A stretch of DNA of 10,910 nt. Origin: an uncultured bacterium (lineage in GTDB: Bacteria; Desulfobacterota; Desulfovibrionia; Desulfovibrionales; Desulfovibrionaceae). Below, piece after piece: positions 1 through 6,636 of the stretch. Position numbers and translations under genes: made by a program. Within the stretch, counting starts at the first letter, position 1. The number at the start of each line of letters is the position of its first letter. The stretch is taken from the NCBI GenBank assembly GCA_905215675.1, contig CAJMRA010000047.1, positions 1 through 10,910 of the forward strand, written 5' to 3'. The notes beneath the pieces were generated by a model. That model was given only the letters and a program-made list of their open reading frames with translations. It was not told where the DNA came from and ran no database searches.

Positions 1-51
1 ACGACAGGCCGTATGGTTTGAAACGCGCAGCGTTTCAAACTGAAATTGCTC
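1..51 (+). repeat. Dispersed palindromic repeat, right-hand module (copy 1, cut by window edge)
   Basis: This is the first of three copies of a repeat module that ends in TGAAATTGCTC. Its core is a perfect 11-bp inverted repeat (GTTTGAAACGC, 3-nt loop GCA, GCGTTTCAAAC), so it can form a hairpin or cruciform. Bases 13-51 are identical, in inverted orientation, to 10872-10910 (39/39). The whole module also matches 738-789 with five differences, all in the hairpin core. The left part of the element presumably lies before the window. No gene is seen in 1-131. Identity as a REP- or MITE-like element is inference. Confidence 0.85.
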
Positions 52-72
52 CAGGGAGAGGGATGGGGGTCC

Positions 73-120
73 GGGGGGAAGGGAGAGCCGCTTTTCCCAA
101 AGGGGCTCTCCCTTCCCCCC
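73..120 (-). terminator. Perfect 17-bp hairpin downstream of yjbQ, terminator-like
   Basis: Bases 73-89 and 104-120 are exact reverse complements (17 bp, G/C-rich, GGGGGGAAGGGAGAGCC arm) around a 14-nt loop. It starts 12 bases beyond the yjbQ stop codon on the minus strand. That position and its strength suggest transcription termination or 3'-end protection. No T-tract follows on the minus strand, so it is not a textbook intrinsic terminator. GC-rich hairpins also follow hom, ppiD and glmS in this window. Confidence 0.5.
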
Positions 121-131
121 AGGCTGGAGAA

Positions 132-569
132 CTACGCATCGGCCTCGCCTTGCAGCCACTGCGCCCAGAGGGAGCGCCGACGAGGGCCGTCGGCTTCGCA
201 AAGATAGACGGCCTGCCAGCGACCGAGACACAGGCGGCCGCCGCTCACGGGGAGCAGCAGCTGCGGTCCGAAAAGGGATGTCCTGATATGGGCGTCGCTG
301 TTTTCCTCCGCATGGGCAAAGGCGGGCGCGCCGAATTTTTCGGGGAACCGGGGCACAAGACGTCCGAAAAAGCCGAGCATGTCGCGCCGGACATCGGGAT
401 CGGCCCCTTCATTGATGGTCAGACCGCAGGTCGTATGCGGACTGAACAGCAGCAGGGCCCCGTCGCGGCGCTGTCGTTCCTCCGCCCAGCGCGCGACAAG
501 GGAACGCACTTCCGGCGTGATATCGCGCAATTCGCAGCGTTCCCGCGTGGAAAAAGAAAGCTCAAGCAC
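132..569 (-). CDS. yjbQ: YjbQ-family (UPF0047) secondary thiamine-phosphate synthase-like protein
   Basis: A 145-residue protein, the usual size for the YjbQ/UPF0047 family. The family signature is complete: SPHTTCGLTINEGADPDVRRD-like stretch at residues 43-63, HAEENSDAHIRTSLFG at 86-101, and LGRWQAVYLCEADGPRRR at 115-132. The conserved histidines probably line the trimeric active or metal-binding site. Known family members have weak thiamine-phosphate synthase activity and can replace ThiE when overproduced; the true cellular role is unsettled. I chose the GTG start at 569 because AGGGGG lies 5 bases upstream and homology begins at LELSF. An in-frame ATG at 653 would add 28 unrelated residues and reach into a repeat element. 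It is probably a single-gene transcript: a 303-bp gap with a terminator separates it from hom, and a strong hairpin follows its stop. Confidence 0.9.
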   Translation of the reverse strand: MLELSFSTRERCELRDITPEVRSLVARWAEERQRRDGALLLFSPHTTCGLTINEGADPDVRRDMLGFFGRLVPRFPEKFGAPAFAHAEENSDAHIRTSLFGPQLLLPVSGGRLCLGRWQAVYLCEADGPRRRSLWAQWLQGEADA

Positions 570-640
570 AGAATCCCCCTTTTGCGTCGGATGACGGGAG
601 AGGCGTGTCCGATCGCCGCCCCGCGGCTTCCGGCATGAGA

Positions 641-790
641 TAGAGCGTTTCACCTTTGAAAAAGGTGAAAACGCGAGGCGGCGGCACGGCGCCGCCCGGC
701 CCGAAGCGAGCGGAAAAACACGCGCGTTTTCCGCGAAACGACAGGCCGTATGGCTTGCAACGCAATGCGTTTCAAACTGAAATTGCTCTA
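641..790 (+). mobile_element. 150-bp MITE/REP-like element with short terminal inverted repeats
   Basis: Element between yjbQ and hom. It begins TAGAGC (641-646) and ends GCTCTA (785-790), a 6-bp terminal inverted repeat. Three internal inverted repeats are visible: 648-657/661-670 (TTTCACCTTT, perfect 10 bp, loop GAA), 710-717/727-734 (GCGGAAAA), and the partly decayed core near 753-777. The left module (641-693) recurs at 10686-10736 and the right module (738-790) recurs at 1-51 and, inverted, at 10870-10910. It has no coding capacity, so any mobility would need an enzyme supplied elsewhere. I checked for but cannot confirm a target-site duplication. The rest of the 570-872 gap holds only the yjbQ ribosome-binding site and the hom terminator. 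Confidence 0.6.
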
Positions 791-859
791 AAAATGACGG
801 GGACGACGGGGCAGGAGAACGCGGCGCGACAACCGCGCGCCCCCTGCCTCATCGTCCCC
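790..859 (-). terminator. Intrinsic terminator of the alaC-hom unit
   Basis: Read on the minus strand just after the hom stop codon, a long GC-rich stem forms: GGGGACGA with its complement (799-806/852-859), GGCAGG/CCTGCC (810-815/843-848), and an inner GGCGCG/CGCGCC (823-828/836-841). The stem is followed after four bases by five T residues (complement of 790-794). This is the expected architecture of a Rho-independent terminator. The first T of the tract is also the last base of the neighbouring repeat element. Confidence 0.75.
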
Positions 860-872
860 TTCCTTTCTTCTG

Positions 873-2192
873 CTATTCGCCGCCGAGCACGCGGAAGTAG
901 ACGGCGGGCTCCAGCAGCATGCCCGCATCCACCGTATGTTGCAGGGCCGCGCGCATGGCATGTTCGGTCGTTTCATGCGTCATGAAGACGAAGGGCACGC
1001 CCTTGCCTTCATCGCTCTTCTGAATGACCTGCGCCAGGCTGACGCCCTCGTCCGCCATGCAGCCCGCCACATCGCGCAGCACGCCGGGCGCATCCCGCAC
1101 CATCAGACGCACATAATAGCGGGACCGCCAGTCCTCGGGCGGCATGATGGAAGCGCGCGGCAGCTCCGTTGCCGCAAAGCCGGTATTGTTGGGCGCTTCA
1201 TCCCTGGCCACAGCGACCAGATCGGCCAGCACGGCCCCGGCCGTAGGCAAATCGCCCGCGCCGCGCCCGTGGAAGAAGAGCGAACCGGCCGCGTTGCCGT
1301 CCACGCGCACGGCGTTGTAGACGCCGCCGACGCGGGCCAGCAGCAGCGTATGATGCACCAGCGCGGGAAACACGCCCGCCTCGAGACGGGCGACGCCGTT
1401 CTCATTGCGTTCGCGCACCTGCGCAATAAGCTTGATGCGGTAGCCGAATTCCCGCGCAAGGCGGATATCCATGGCGGAAAGGCCGCGAATGCCGCGCACG
1501 GGCATGGCCGTATACGGATAATGCACGCCGTAGGCCAGACGGATGAGCAGCGTCAGCTTGTGGGCCGCATCATGGCCGTCGATGTCCAGCGTGGGATCGG
1601 CTTCGGCATAGCCCAGTTCCTGGGCCTGACGCAGGGCCACGTCGAAATCGAGGCCGTTGGTCGTCATCTCCGACAGGATGTAATTGCTCGTGCCGTTGAG
1701 AATGCCCACCAGAGAAGAAATACGGTTGCCCGTAAAACTTTCCTTCAGGCTTTCCACAATGGGGATAGCCCCGGCGACGCTGGCTTCGTAGCGCAGGATG
1801 CGGTTTTTCTCCGCGGCCTTGCGGAAGAGCTCGCCCCCTTCCTCGGCCAGCAGCGCCTTGTTGGCGGTCACGATATGCTTGCCTCTGTCCAGCGCCTCAT
1901 TGATGAGCGCGCGGGGGGCGTCGATGCCGCCCATCAGCTCCACCAGCACGTCGATTTCGGGATCGTTCAGCAGAACTTCGGGTTTGTCCGTCAATTCGGC
2001 CGTTTCGGGCAGGGGCACGGCGCGTCCCTTGCTCAGGTTGCGCACCAGCACCTTTTTCACAATGATATCGCGCCCGGCGCGACGGCGGACGAGATCCGCG
2101 TTTTCCACGAGCAGGCGGGCAAGACCGCCGCCCACGGTACCGAAACCGGCCAGACCAATATACAGGGGTTTATTCGCTTTCGTCGTCATCAT
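873..2192 (-). CDS. hom: Homoserine dehydrogenase with C-terminal ACT domain
   Basis: Cytosolic enzyme reducing L-aspartate 4-semialdehyde to L-homoserine with NAD(P)H, the branch step towards threonine and methionine. The 439-residue length is normal for the monofunctional enzyme. Visible parts: nucleotide-binding GFGTVGGG at 16-23, TANKALLA at 109-116, EASVAGAIPI at 136-145, GILNGTSNYIL at 163-173, and DPTLDIDGHDAAHKL at 199-213, which carries the conserved Asp/Lys region of the active site. An ACT domain spans about 358-436 and implies feedback control, most likely by threonine. The start is one of two adjacent ATGs (2192 or 2189). No good ribosome-binding site precedes them, but the gene begins 23 bases inside the end of alaC, so translational coupling is likely. 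No aspartate kinase domain is fused to it. A terminator follows. Confidence 0.96.
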   Translation of the reverse strand: MMTTKANKPLYIGLAGFGTVGGGLARLLVENADLVRRRAGRDIIVKKVLVRNLSKGRAVPLPETAELTDKPEVLLNDPEIDVLVELMGGIDAPRALINEALDRGKHIVTANKALLAEEGGELFRKAAEKNRILRYEASVAGAIPIVESLKESFTGNRISSLVGILNGTSNYILSEMTTNGLDFDVALRQAQELGYAEADPTLDIDGHDAAHKLTLLIRLAYGVHYPYTAMPVRGIRGLSAMDIRLAREFGYRIKLIAQVRERNENGVARLEAGVFPALVHHTLLLARVGGVYNAVRVDGNAAGSLFFHGRGAGDLPTAGAVLADLVAVARDEAPNNTGFAATELPRASIMPPEDWRSRYYVRLMVRDAPGVLRDVAGCMADEGVSLAQVIQKSDEGKGVPFVFMTHETTEHAMRAALQHTVDAGMLLEPAVYFRVLGGE

Positions 2193-3375
2193 GAGGATCG
2201 TTGTTTCCGGTAAACAGGCGGCGCATGTTGCGGATGGCCTGCCGCGTACGATGGTCATTTTCAATGAGGGCAAAACGGACGTGGTCGTCGCCGTACGCGC
2301 CGAAGCCGAGACCCGGCGACACGGCCACCTGCGCTTCCTGCAGGAGCCACTTGGAGAACTCCACGGAGCCCATCTTGCGGAATTCCTCGGGAATCTGCGC
2401 CCAGACGAACATGGTCGCCTTGGGGCTGGGGACATTCCAGCCGATGCGGCCGAGGCCCTCGATCAGCCAGTCGCGCCGCTGCTTGTAAATGTCGCAGATG
2501 CGCTGCACGTCGTCGTCCGGGCCCTTGAGGGCCACCGTCGCCGCAATCTGGATGGGCTGGAAAATGCCGTAGTCCAGATAGCTCTTGATGCGGGCCAGCG
2601 CATGCACAAGCTGCTTGTTGCCGAGGCAGAAGCCCACGCGCCAGCCGGGCATGGAGTAGCTTTTGGAAAGCGTATAGAATTCCACGCCCACATCCTTGGC
2701 GCCCTTGGCCTGCAGGAAGCTGGGGGCCTTGTAGCCGTCAAAGACCAGATCGGCATACGCCAGATCGTGGATGACCCACAGATTGTTGTCCTTGGCGAAG
2801 TCGACCACCTTTTCAAAGAATTCAAGAGTGGTTACTTCGGTCGTGGGGTTGTGGGGATAGCAGAGGAACAGCACTTTCGGACGGGGCCAGGCTTCGCGCG
2901 TGGCGGCCGTCAGATCCTCGAAGAAATCCCGTCCGGGGCCGATGGGCACGCTGCGGACGTCCGCGCCCGCGATGATGGGCGCGTACTTGTGAATGGGATA
3001 GGTCGGGTCGGGCGCAAGCACCACATCGCCGGGGGAAAGCATGGCCAGGGACAGATGCGCCAGGCCTTCCTTGGAGCCCATGGTCACGATGGCTTCGCTT
3101 TCGGGATCCAGCGACACGCCGTAGAGGCGCTCATACCGCCGGCACACGGCTTCCCGCAGATGAGGAATGCCGCGGGACAGGGAATAGCGGTGGTTGACGG
3201 GTTTCTGGGCTGCCTCCACAAGCTTGTCCACGATCTGGGGCGGCGTGGGGATATCGGGGTTGCCCATGCTGAAGTCGACCACGTCGATATTCTGGCGACG
3301 CAGACGCATTTTCAATTCGCCGACAACGGCAAAGACGTAGGGGGGAAGGCGTTGGATACGGGAAAACTCTTCCAT
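2170..3375 (-). CDS. alaC: AlaC-type alanine (glutamate-pyruvate) aminotransferase, PLP-dependent
   Basis: Fold-type I aminotransferase of 401 residues, very close to Escherichia coli AlaC (YfdZ): RLPPYVF at 9-15, DFSMGNPD at 34-41, SRGIPHLR at 67-74, ESEAIVTMGSKEGLAHL at 92-108, HDLAYAD at 203-209, SKSYSMPGW at 237-245 and HVRFALIEN at 365-373. Predicted PLP lysine is K238; N176, D204 and Y207 contact the cofactor; R368 binds the substrate carboxylate. AlaC makes alanine from pyruvate and glutamate. Relatives include LL-diaminopimelate and methionine aminotransferases, so the substrate is not settled by sequence alone. AGGAG lies 8 bases before the ATG. The C-terminus ends in an acidic run (DPHDDDESE) that overlaps the start of hom, making these two a coupled operon. 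Pairing with hom may mean a role in aspartate-family amino acids. Confidence 0.92.
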   Translation of the reverse strand: MEEFSRIQRLPPYVFAVVGELKMRLRRQNIDVVDFSMGNPDIPTPPQIVDKLVEAAQKPVNHRYSLSRGIPHLREAVCRRYERLYGVSLDPESEAIVTMGSKEGLAHLSLAMLSPGDVVLAPDPTYPIHKYAPIIAGADVRSVPIGPGRDFFEDLTAATREAWPRPKVLFLCYPHNPTTEVTTLEFFEKVVDFAKDNNLWVIHDLAYADLVFDGYKAPSFLQAKGAKDVGVEFYTLSKSYSMPGWRVGFCLGNKQLVHALARIKSYLDYGIFQPIQIAATVALKGPDDDVQRICDIYKQRRDWLIEGLGRIGWNVPSPKATMFVWAQIPEEFRKMGSVEFSKWLLQEAQVAVSPGLGFGAYGDDHVRFALIENDHRTRQAIRNMRRLFTGNNDPHDDDESE

Positions 3376-3533
3376 AGCGACATCTCCTGAAGATACAAGG
3401 AAGGGAGAATTCCAGAGTGCCAGTCGCGCGCCGCCTTGTAAAGAAAACTTTGCAAATATTCAGCCTTGCCGTAAGCTGTGGCGCACGGATTCTTTTTTTC
3501 ACAAACAACACGCTTCAAAGCTCTTGCCCAACC
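3376..3533. promoter_or_regulatory. Divergent alaC/mtnA intergenic region
   Basis: This 158-bp gap must hold promoters for both directions. The part nearest mtnA is markedly more AT-rich than the surrounding genes (about 3435-3515). On the plus strand TTGCAA near 3450, then 16 bases, then TAAGCT is a weak promoter candidate, and a T7 run lies at 3493-3499. On the minus strand TTTACA followed after 17 bases by CACTCT is equally weak. The alaC ribosome-binding site AGGAG (complement of 3384-3388) is the only firm signal. I see no riboswitch-like structure here. Confidence 0.4.
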
Positions 3534-4589
3534 ATGGAAAATCACATTCATTTCGACATTGCCGAACATGCCCTGATGCTTCTTGATCAACGCCTGCTCC
3601 CCGGCCGGGAAACCCACGTCGCCTGCCGCAATGTGGACGATATCATCCATGCCCTGAAAACCATGGTGGTGCGCGGCGCGCCCGCCATCGGCGTCACGGC
3701 CGCCTGGGGCTGCGTGCTGGCCCTGCGGGATGTGCTGGAGAGAGGCGGCGACCCGTCCCGCTGGCGCGCGGACTTCAACACGGAACTGGATCGTCTGGCG
3801 CAGGCCCGGCCGACAGCCGTAAACCTGCGCTGGGCCGTGGAACGGATGCGCGCCGTGGCCTCGGCTTTTCAGGGATCGGCGGCGGAACTGCTGCCCCGGC
3901 TGGAAAAGGAGGCGCGCGCCATCCATCAGGAGGATATTGCCATCTGCAAGGCGCTGGGCCGGGCGGGCGCGGACTGCATTCCCGACAACAGCACGGTTCT
4001 GACGCACTGCAATGCGGGCGCGCTGGCCACGGCCGGGTACGGTACGGCGCTGGGCGTCATCCGCGCCGCACGGGAACAGGGGAAACATATTCGCGTCATT
4101 GCCGATGAAACGCGGCCCTTCCTGCAGGGCGCGCGTCTGACGGCATGGGAGTTGAAAGAGGACGGCATTGACGTGACCGTCGCCTGCGACAACGCCTGCG
4201 CGCTGCTCATGCAGAAAGGCATGGTGGACTGTGTGGTCGTGGGCGCGGATCGCATTGCGGCCAACGGCGACAGTGCCAACAAGATCGGTACGTTCGGCGT
4301 TGCGATTCTGGCGCAGCATTTCGGCATTCCCTTTTACATTGCCGCGCCGCTTTCCACCATTGACACGGCCACGCCCACGGGAGCGGAAATTCCCATTGAG
4401 GAACGCCCCTATGAGGAAGTCGCCTTACTGAATGATCGCCGGATTTGTCCCGAGGATGTTCCCGTATACAATTTTGCATTCGATGTGACTCCCGCACACC
4501 TGATTACCGGCATCATCACGGAAAAGGGAGTGCTGCGGCAGCCGTACACGGACAGCATTGCCGCAGCCAAGGCATCTGCCTCCCGATAA
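3534..4589 (+). CDS. mtnA: S-methyl-5-thioribose-1-phosphate isomerase
   Basis: Cytosolic isomerase converting 5-methylthioribose 1-phosphate to 5-methylthioribulose 1-phosphate in the methionine salvage pathway. It has 351 residues, as expected, and belongs to the eIF2B-alpha/beta/delta-like fold. Diagnostic stretches are VRGAPAIG at 46-53, LTHCNAGALAT at 156-166 and VGADRIAANGDSANKIGT at 236-253. The presumed catalytic residues C159 and D239 correspond to C160 and D240 of the Bacillus subtilis enzyme. The start at 3534 is set by homology; an in-frame ATG at 3417 would add 39 residues with no family match. No convincing ribosome-binding site precedes the chosen ATG. Other salvage genes (mtnB, mtnC, mtnD, mtnP) are not in the window. 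Related ribose-1,5-bisphosphate isomerases exist, but overall similarity favours MtnA. Confidence 0.95.
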   Translation: MENHIHFDIAEHALMLLDQRLLPGRETHVACRNVDDIIHALKTMVVRGAPAIGVTAAWGCVLALRDVLERGGDPSRWRADFNTELDRLAQARPTAVNLRWAVERMRAVASAFQGSAAELLPRLEKEARAIHQEDIAICKALGRAGADCIPDNSTVLTHCNAGALATAGYGTALGVIRAAREQGKHIRVIADETRPFLQGARLTAWELKEDGIDVTVACDNACALLMQKGMVDCVVVGADRIAANGDSANKIGTFGVAILAQHFGIPFYIAAPLSTIDTATPTGAEIPIEERPYEEVALLNDRRICPEDVPVYNFAFDVTPAHLITGIITEKGVLRQPYTDSIAAAKASASR

Positions 4590-4600
4590 CCGCAACGCAT

Positions 4601-4626
4601 GCCGGTGTTTCATATGAAACACCGGC
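4601..4626. promoter_or_regulatory. 26-bp perfect palindrome between mtnA and the next gene
   Basis: Each 13-base half reads GCCGGTGTTTCAT, and the second half is its exact complement with no spacer. It starts 11 bases after the mtnA stop and ends 12 bases before the next ATG. As DNA it resembles an operator for a dimeric regulator. As RNA it would form an 11-bp stem with an AUAU loop that could terminate, stabilise or block ribosome access. No T-tract follows, so an intrinsic terminator is unlikely. I do not recognise it as the site of a known regulator. Confidence 0.6.
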
Positions 4627-4638
4627 GCCTCACTATAT

Positions 4639-6558
4639 ATGGAAAAGATTTATATCTACACAACACCGGCGCAACACTACCCTGCCGACGGAATCATACT
4701 CCACTGGGAATCGTGGGATACTCCGGCGGGGCATGTTTCCATTCCCGCCATCCTGCAAGAGCATCTTCTCCGTATTCGCACAGAACATGCCGCCTGGGCC
4801 TGTGAGCTGGCCTCAGAACAGGTCGGCGGGCAAAGTGTCGAGAGCTGGCTCCAGTGCGGCGAAGCCCTGTCGCAATGGTGGTGTTCCCTGCTGTATGAAC
4901 GGCATCCCAAGATGACGCCCCACCTCTATCCCGTCTATAAATTGCGGGCGCTGGAACTCTGGCTGCAACATCAGGATAAGAATATCCGGGAACTGCATCT
5001 CGTCGGCGGCGACGCGCTGCTGCGCGGCACGCTGGAACAGTTCTGCCGCCTTTCCGGGCGGACATTTTCCTGTGAAGGTCCCTGCGCCCGGGAATCCGTC
5101 TCCCTGCTCCGGCGGCTGTATGACGCCTGCCCGCCGCTTCTGCGCAGCCTGCTGCGTTTCGGGCACTGGTGGTGGACGGTACGCCGCCGCCTCCCCTATG
5201 TCGGCGACGCGCCGCTGGCGGACATCAGCGGCGTGCCCTACGGCAAGGGAACCACCGGCGTCATTGCCACCTATTTCCCCAATATTGATACCAAATACGC
5301 AGAACAAGGGCGCTTCCACTCCCGCTACTGGGAAAATCTGCACGACGCCCTGAGCGAGGACGGCGCGCCCGGCGTCCGCTGGCTCTTTATCCGCTTTCCT
5401 TCGCCCCAGGGCGATCTGGATCAATGCCTGCGCTGGCGGGATGCCTTCCGCGCGTCGGGCAAGGACGGTCTTTCCTTTGATTATGTGGAGGAATTTCTCG
5501 CAGGCCACGACCTGCTTGCGGCCTGGAAACGCCACCGCCGCATTGCGCGCCGCGCGCGCCGACTGGAAGAAGCCCTGCGCGGCTCCTTCCGCTTCCCCGA
5601 TTCCGACATCATCTTCTGGGATTACATGGCCGCGGACTGGCAGGAAAGTTTCGCGGGCTGGCGCGGCCTCGAACGCTGCCTTCAGCAACGGGGCATTGCC
5701 AATTATGTCCGGCGTATCGGCCCCCAGCGCTGGTATACCTTTCCCCTGGAAAACTGCCCCTGGGAACGCATGCTGACGCATGCCGCGCATACGCTGCGCG
5801 ACAAAAACGGGCCCGTGCTCGGCGCGCAGCACTCCACCATCCGTCCCACGGATTTCCGCTATTTCGACGATCCCCGGACCTTCCGCAAAGAGACGACGCG
5901 CGCCTTCCAGCCGGATCGCATCCTCGCCAACGGCCGCAGCGCCCTTTCCCAGTGGCAGGCGGCGGGCGTTCCCGGCGAACGTCTGGGCGAGATAGAAGCC
6001 CTCCGCTATCTCTATCTGCGCCGGACGCCGCCCGCCGGACAGACCGGCCCTCGTCCCCGGCTGCTGGCCGTGACGAGCTTTTTTGCCGACGAAACCCACG
6101 CCCATGCCGATCTGCTGGCCCGCAGCCTGCGCGAGGGGCTGCTGGATCGCTTTGATATCGTCGTCAAGCCCCATCCCTACCTGCCCGTGGAGGACTATCT
6201 CCGCAAGCTGCTCGGCGACGCCGCGCAACGCATCGCCTTTGTCGACGGTCCCATTGCGGATCAGCTTGTGCCCGGCGCCGTCGTCTGGGCTTCCAATTCC
6301 ACAACCGTGGCGCTGGAGGCGGCCTTGCGCGGTCTGCCGCTCATGGTCATGCAGCCCTGCGGCGACTTCGATCTCTGTCCGCTGCAAGATATACCGGGCC
6401 TTGCGCGTACCGGTTCGCTTGAGGATGTGCGCCGCGCCCTTGCCGACGGCGTCCCCGCGCCCCTGGAGCTTGACCCCGACTTTCTGCGTCTCGATCCGGG
6501 CCTGCCCCGCTGGCGCGCCCTGCTGGGCCTGCCGCAGGTGGACGGGCGGCAATCTTGA
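4639..6558 (+). CDS. Putative surface-carbohydrate biosynthesis protein, TIGR04326-like, GT-B-like C-terminus
   Basis: A 639-residue protein without signal peptide or clear membrane segment. Two parts can be seen. The N-terminal part has a tryptophan-rich segment (SQWWCSLLYERHP at 78-90, then a KLRALELWL stretch at 101-109) like that of proteins annotated as TIGR04326 surface-carbohydrate biosynthesis proteins. A very basic WWWTVRRRLP stretch lies at 177-186 and an Arg-rich helix near 297-314. The C-terminal third resembles GT-B sugar or polyol-phosphate transferases: LLAVTSFFADETH at 475-487, VVKPHP at 508-513 (HP motif) and ASNSTTVALEAALRGLP at 551-567 (S/T-T motif), as seen in polysialyltransferase-like enzymes. 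A cytoplasmic role in building a surface glycan is inference; donor and acceptor are unknown. The ATG at 4639 has no ribosome-binding site, and a stop codon lies 24 bases upstream in frame. No other glycan genes lie nearby. Confidence 0.6.
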   Translation: MEKIYIYTTPAQHYPADGIILHWESWDTPAGHVSIPAILQEHLLRIRTEHAAWACELASEQVGGQSVESWLQCGEALSQWWCSLLYERHPKMTPHLYPVYKLRALELWLQHQDKNIRELHLVGGDALLRGTLEQFCRLSGRTFSCEGPCARESVSLLRRLYDACPPLLRSLLRFGHWWWTVRRRLPYVGDAPLADISGVPYGKGTTGVIATYFPNIDTKYAEQGRFHSRYWENLHDALSEDGAPGVRWLFIRFPSPQGDLDQCLRWRDAFRASGKDGLSFDYVEEFLAGHDLLAAWKRHRRIARRARRLEEALRGSFRFPDSDIIFWDYMAADWQESFAGWRGLERCLQQRGIANYVRRIGPQRWYTFPLENCPWERMLTHAAHTLRDKNGPVLGAQHSTIRPTDFRYFDDPRTFRKETTRAFQPDRILANGRSALSQWQAAGVPGERLGEIEALRYLYLRRTPPAGQTGPRPRLLAVTSFFADETHAHADLLARSLREGLLDRFDIVVKPHPYLPVEDYLRKLLGDAAQRIAFVDGPIADQLVPGAVVWASNSTTVALEAALRGLPLMVMQPCGDFDLCPLQDIPGLARTGSLEDVRRALADGVPAPLELDPDFLRLDPGLPRWRALLGLPQVDGRQS

Positions 6559-6583
6559 GTTTGCGGGGAATCCCGCATATGAT
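6555..6583 (+). promoter_or_regulatory. Near-consensus sigma-70 promoter for ppiD
   Basis: TTGAGT at 6555-6560 and TATGAT at 6578-6583 are separated by exactly 17 bases. The -10 box matches 5/6 and the -35 box 4/6 of the consensus. The -35 box covers the TGA stop codon (6556-6558) of the preceding gene. Predicted transcription would start near 6590, about 46 bases before the ppiD ATG. A small inverted repeat (GCGGG/CCCGC, 6563-6567/6572-6576) fills the spacer. Confidence 0.6.
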
Positions 6584-6590
6584 GCGAACT

Positions 6591-6610
6591 CTTGCGGACG
6601 CTTCCGCAAG
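6591..6610 (+). promoter_or_regulatory. Hairpin at the predicted 5' end of ppiD mRNA
   Basis: CTTGCGGA and TCCGCAAG form a perfect 8-bp stem with a CGCT tetraloop. It falls right at the start point predicted from the 6555-6583 promoter and 17 bases before the ribosome-binding site. A hairpin at the extreme 5' end commonly protects mRNA from decay. It could alternatively be a weak terminator for the gene upstream, but only TTTT at 6620-6623 follows, ten bases away. Confidence 0.5.
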
Positions 6611-6636
6611 CAAAATCCGTTTTCTCCGGAGAAGGC

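Noticed and set aside
18..638. Plus-strand open frame opposite yjbQ
   Set aside because: It crosses the repeat and the 17-bp hairpin and mirrors a well-conserved YjbQ.
1..790. CRISPR-like repeats at 1-51 and 738-789
   Set aside because: The copies are about 690 bp apart with a gene between them and no regular spacers; they fit a dispersed repeat.
936..2213. Open frame of about 425 codons opposite hom
   Set aside because: Its product is a His-rich mirror of the real homoserine dehydrogenase with no recognisable family and no ribosome-binding site.
1798..3390. Open frame of 530 codons opposite alaC and hom
   Set aside because: It is a shadow of two clearly functional genes with full motifs on the other strand.
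3417..3533. Upstream in-frame extension of mtnA
   Set aside because: The added 39 residues do not match the family, and the frame runs through the AT-rich promoter region.
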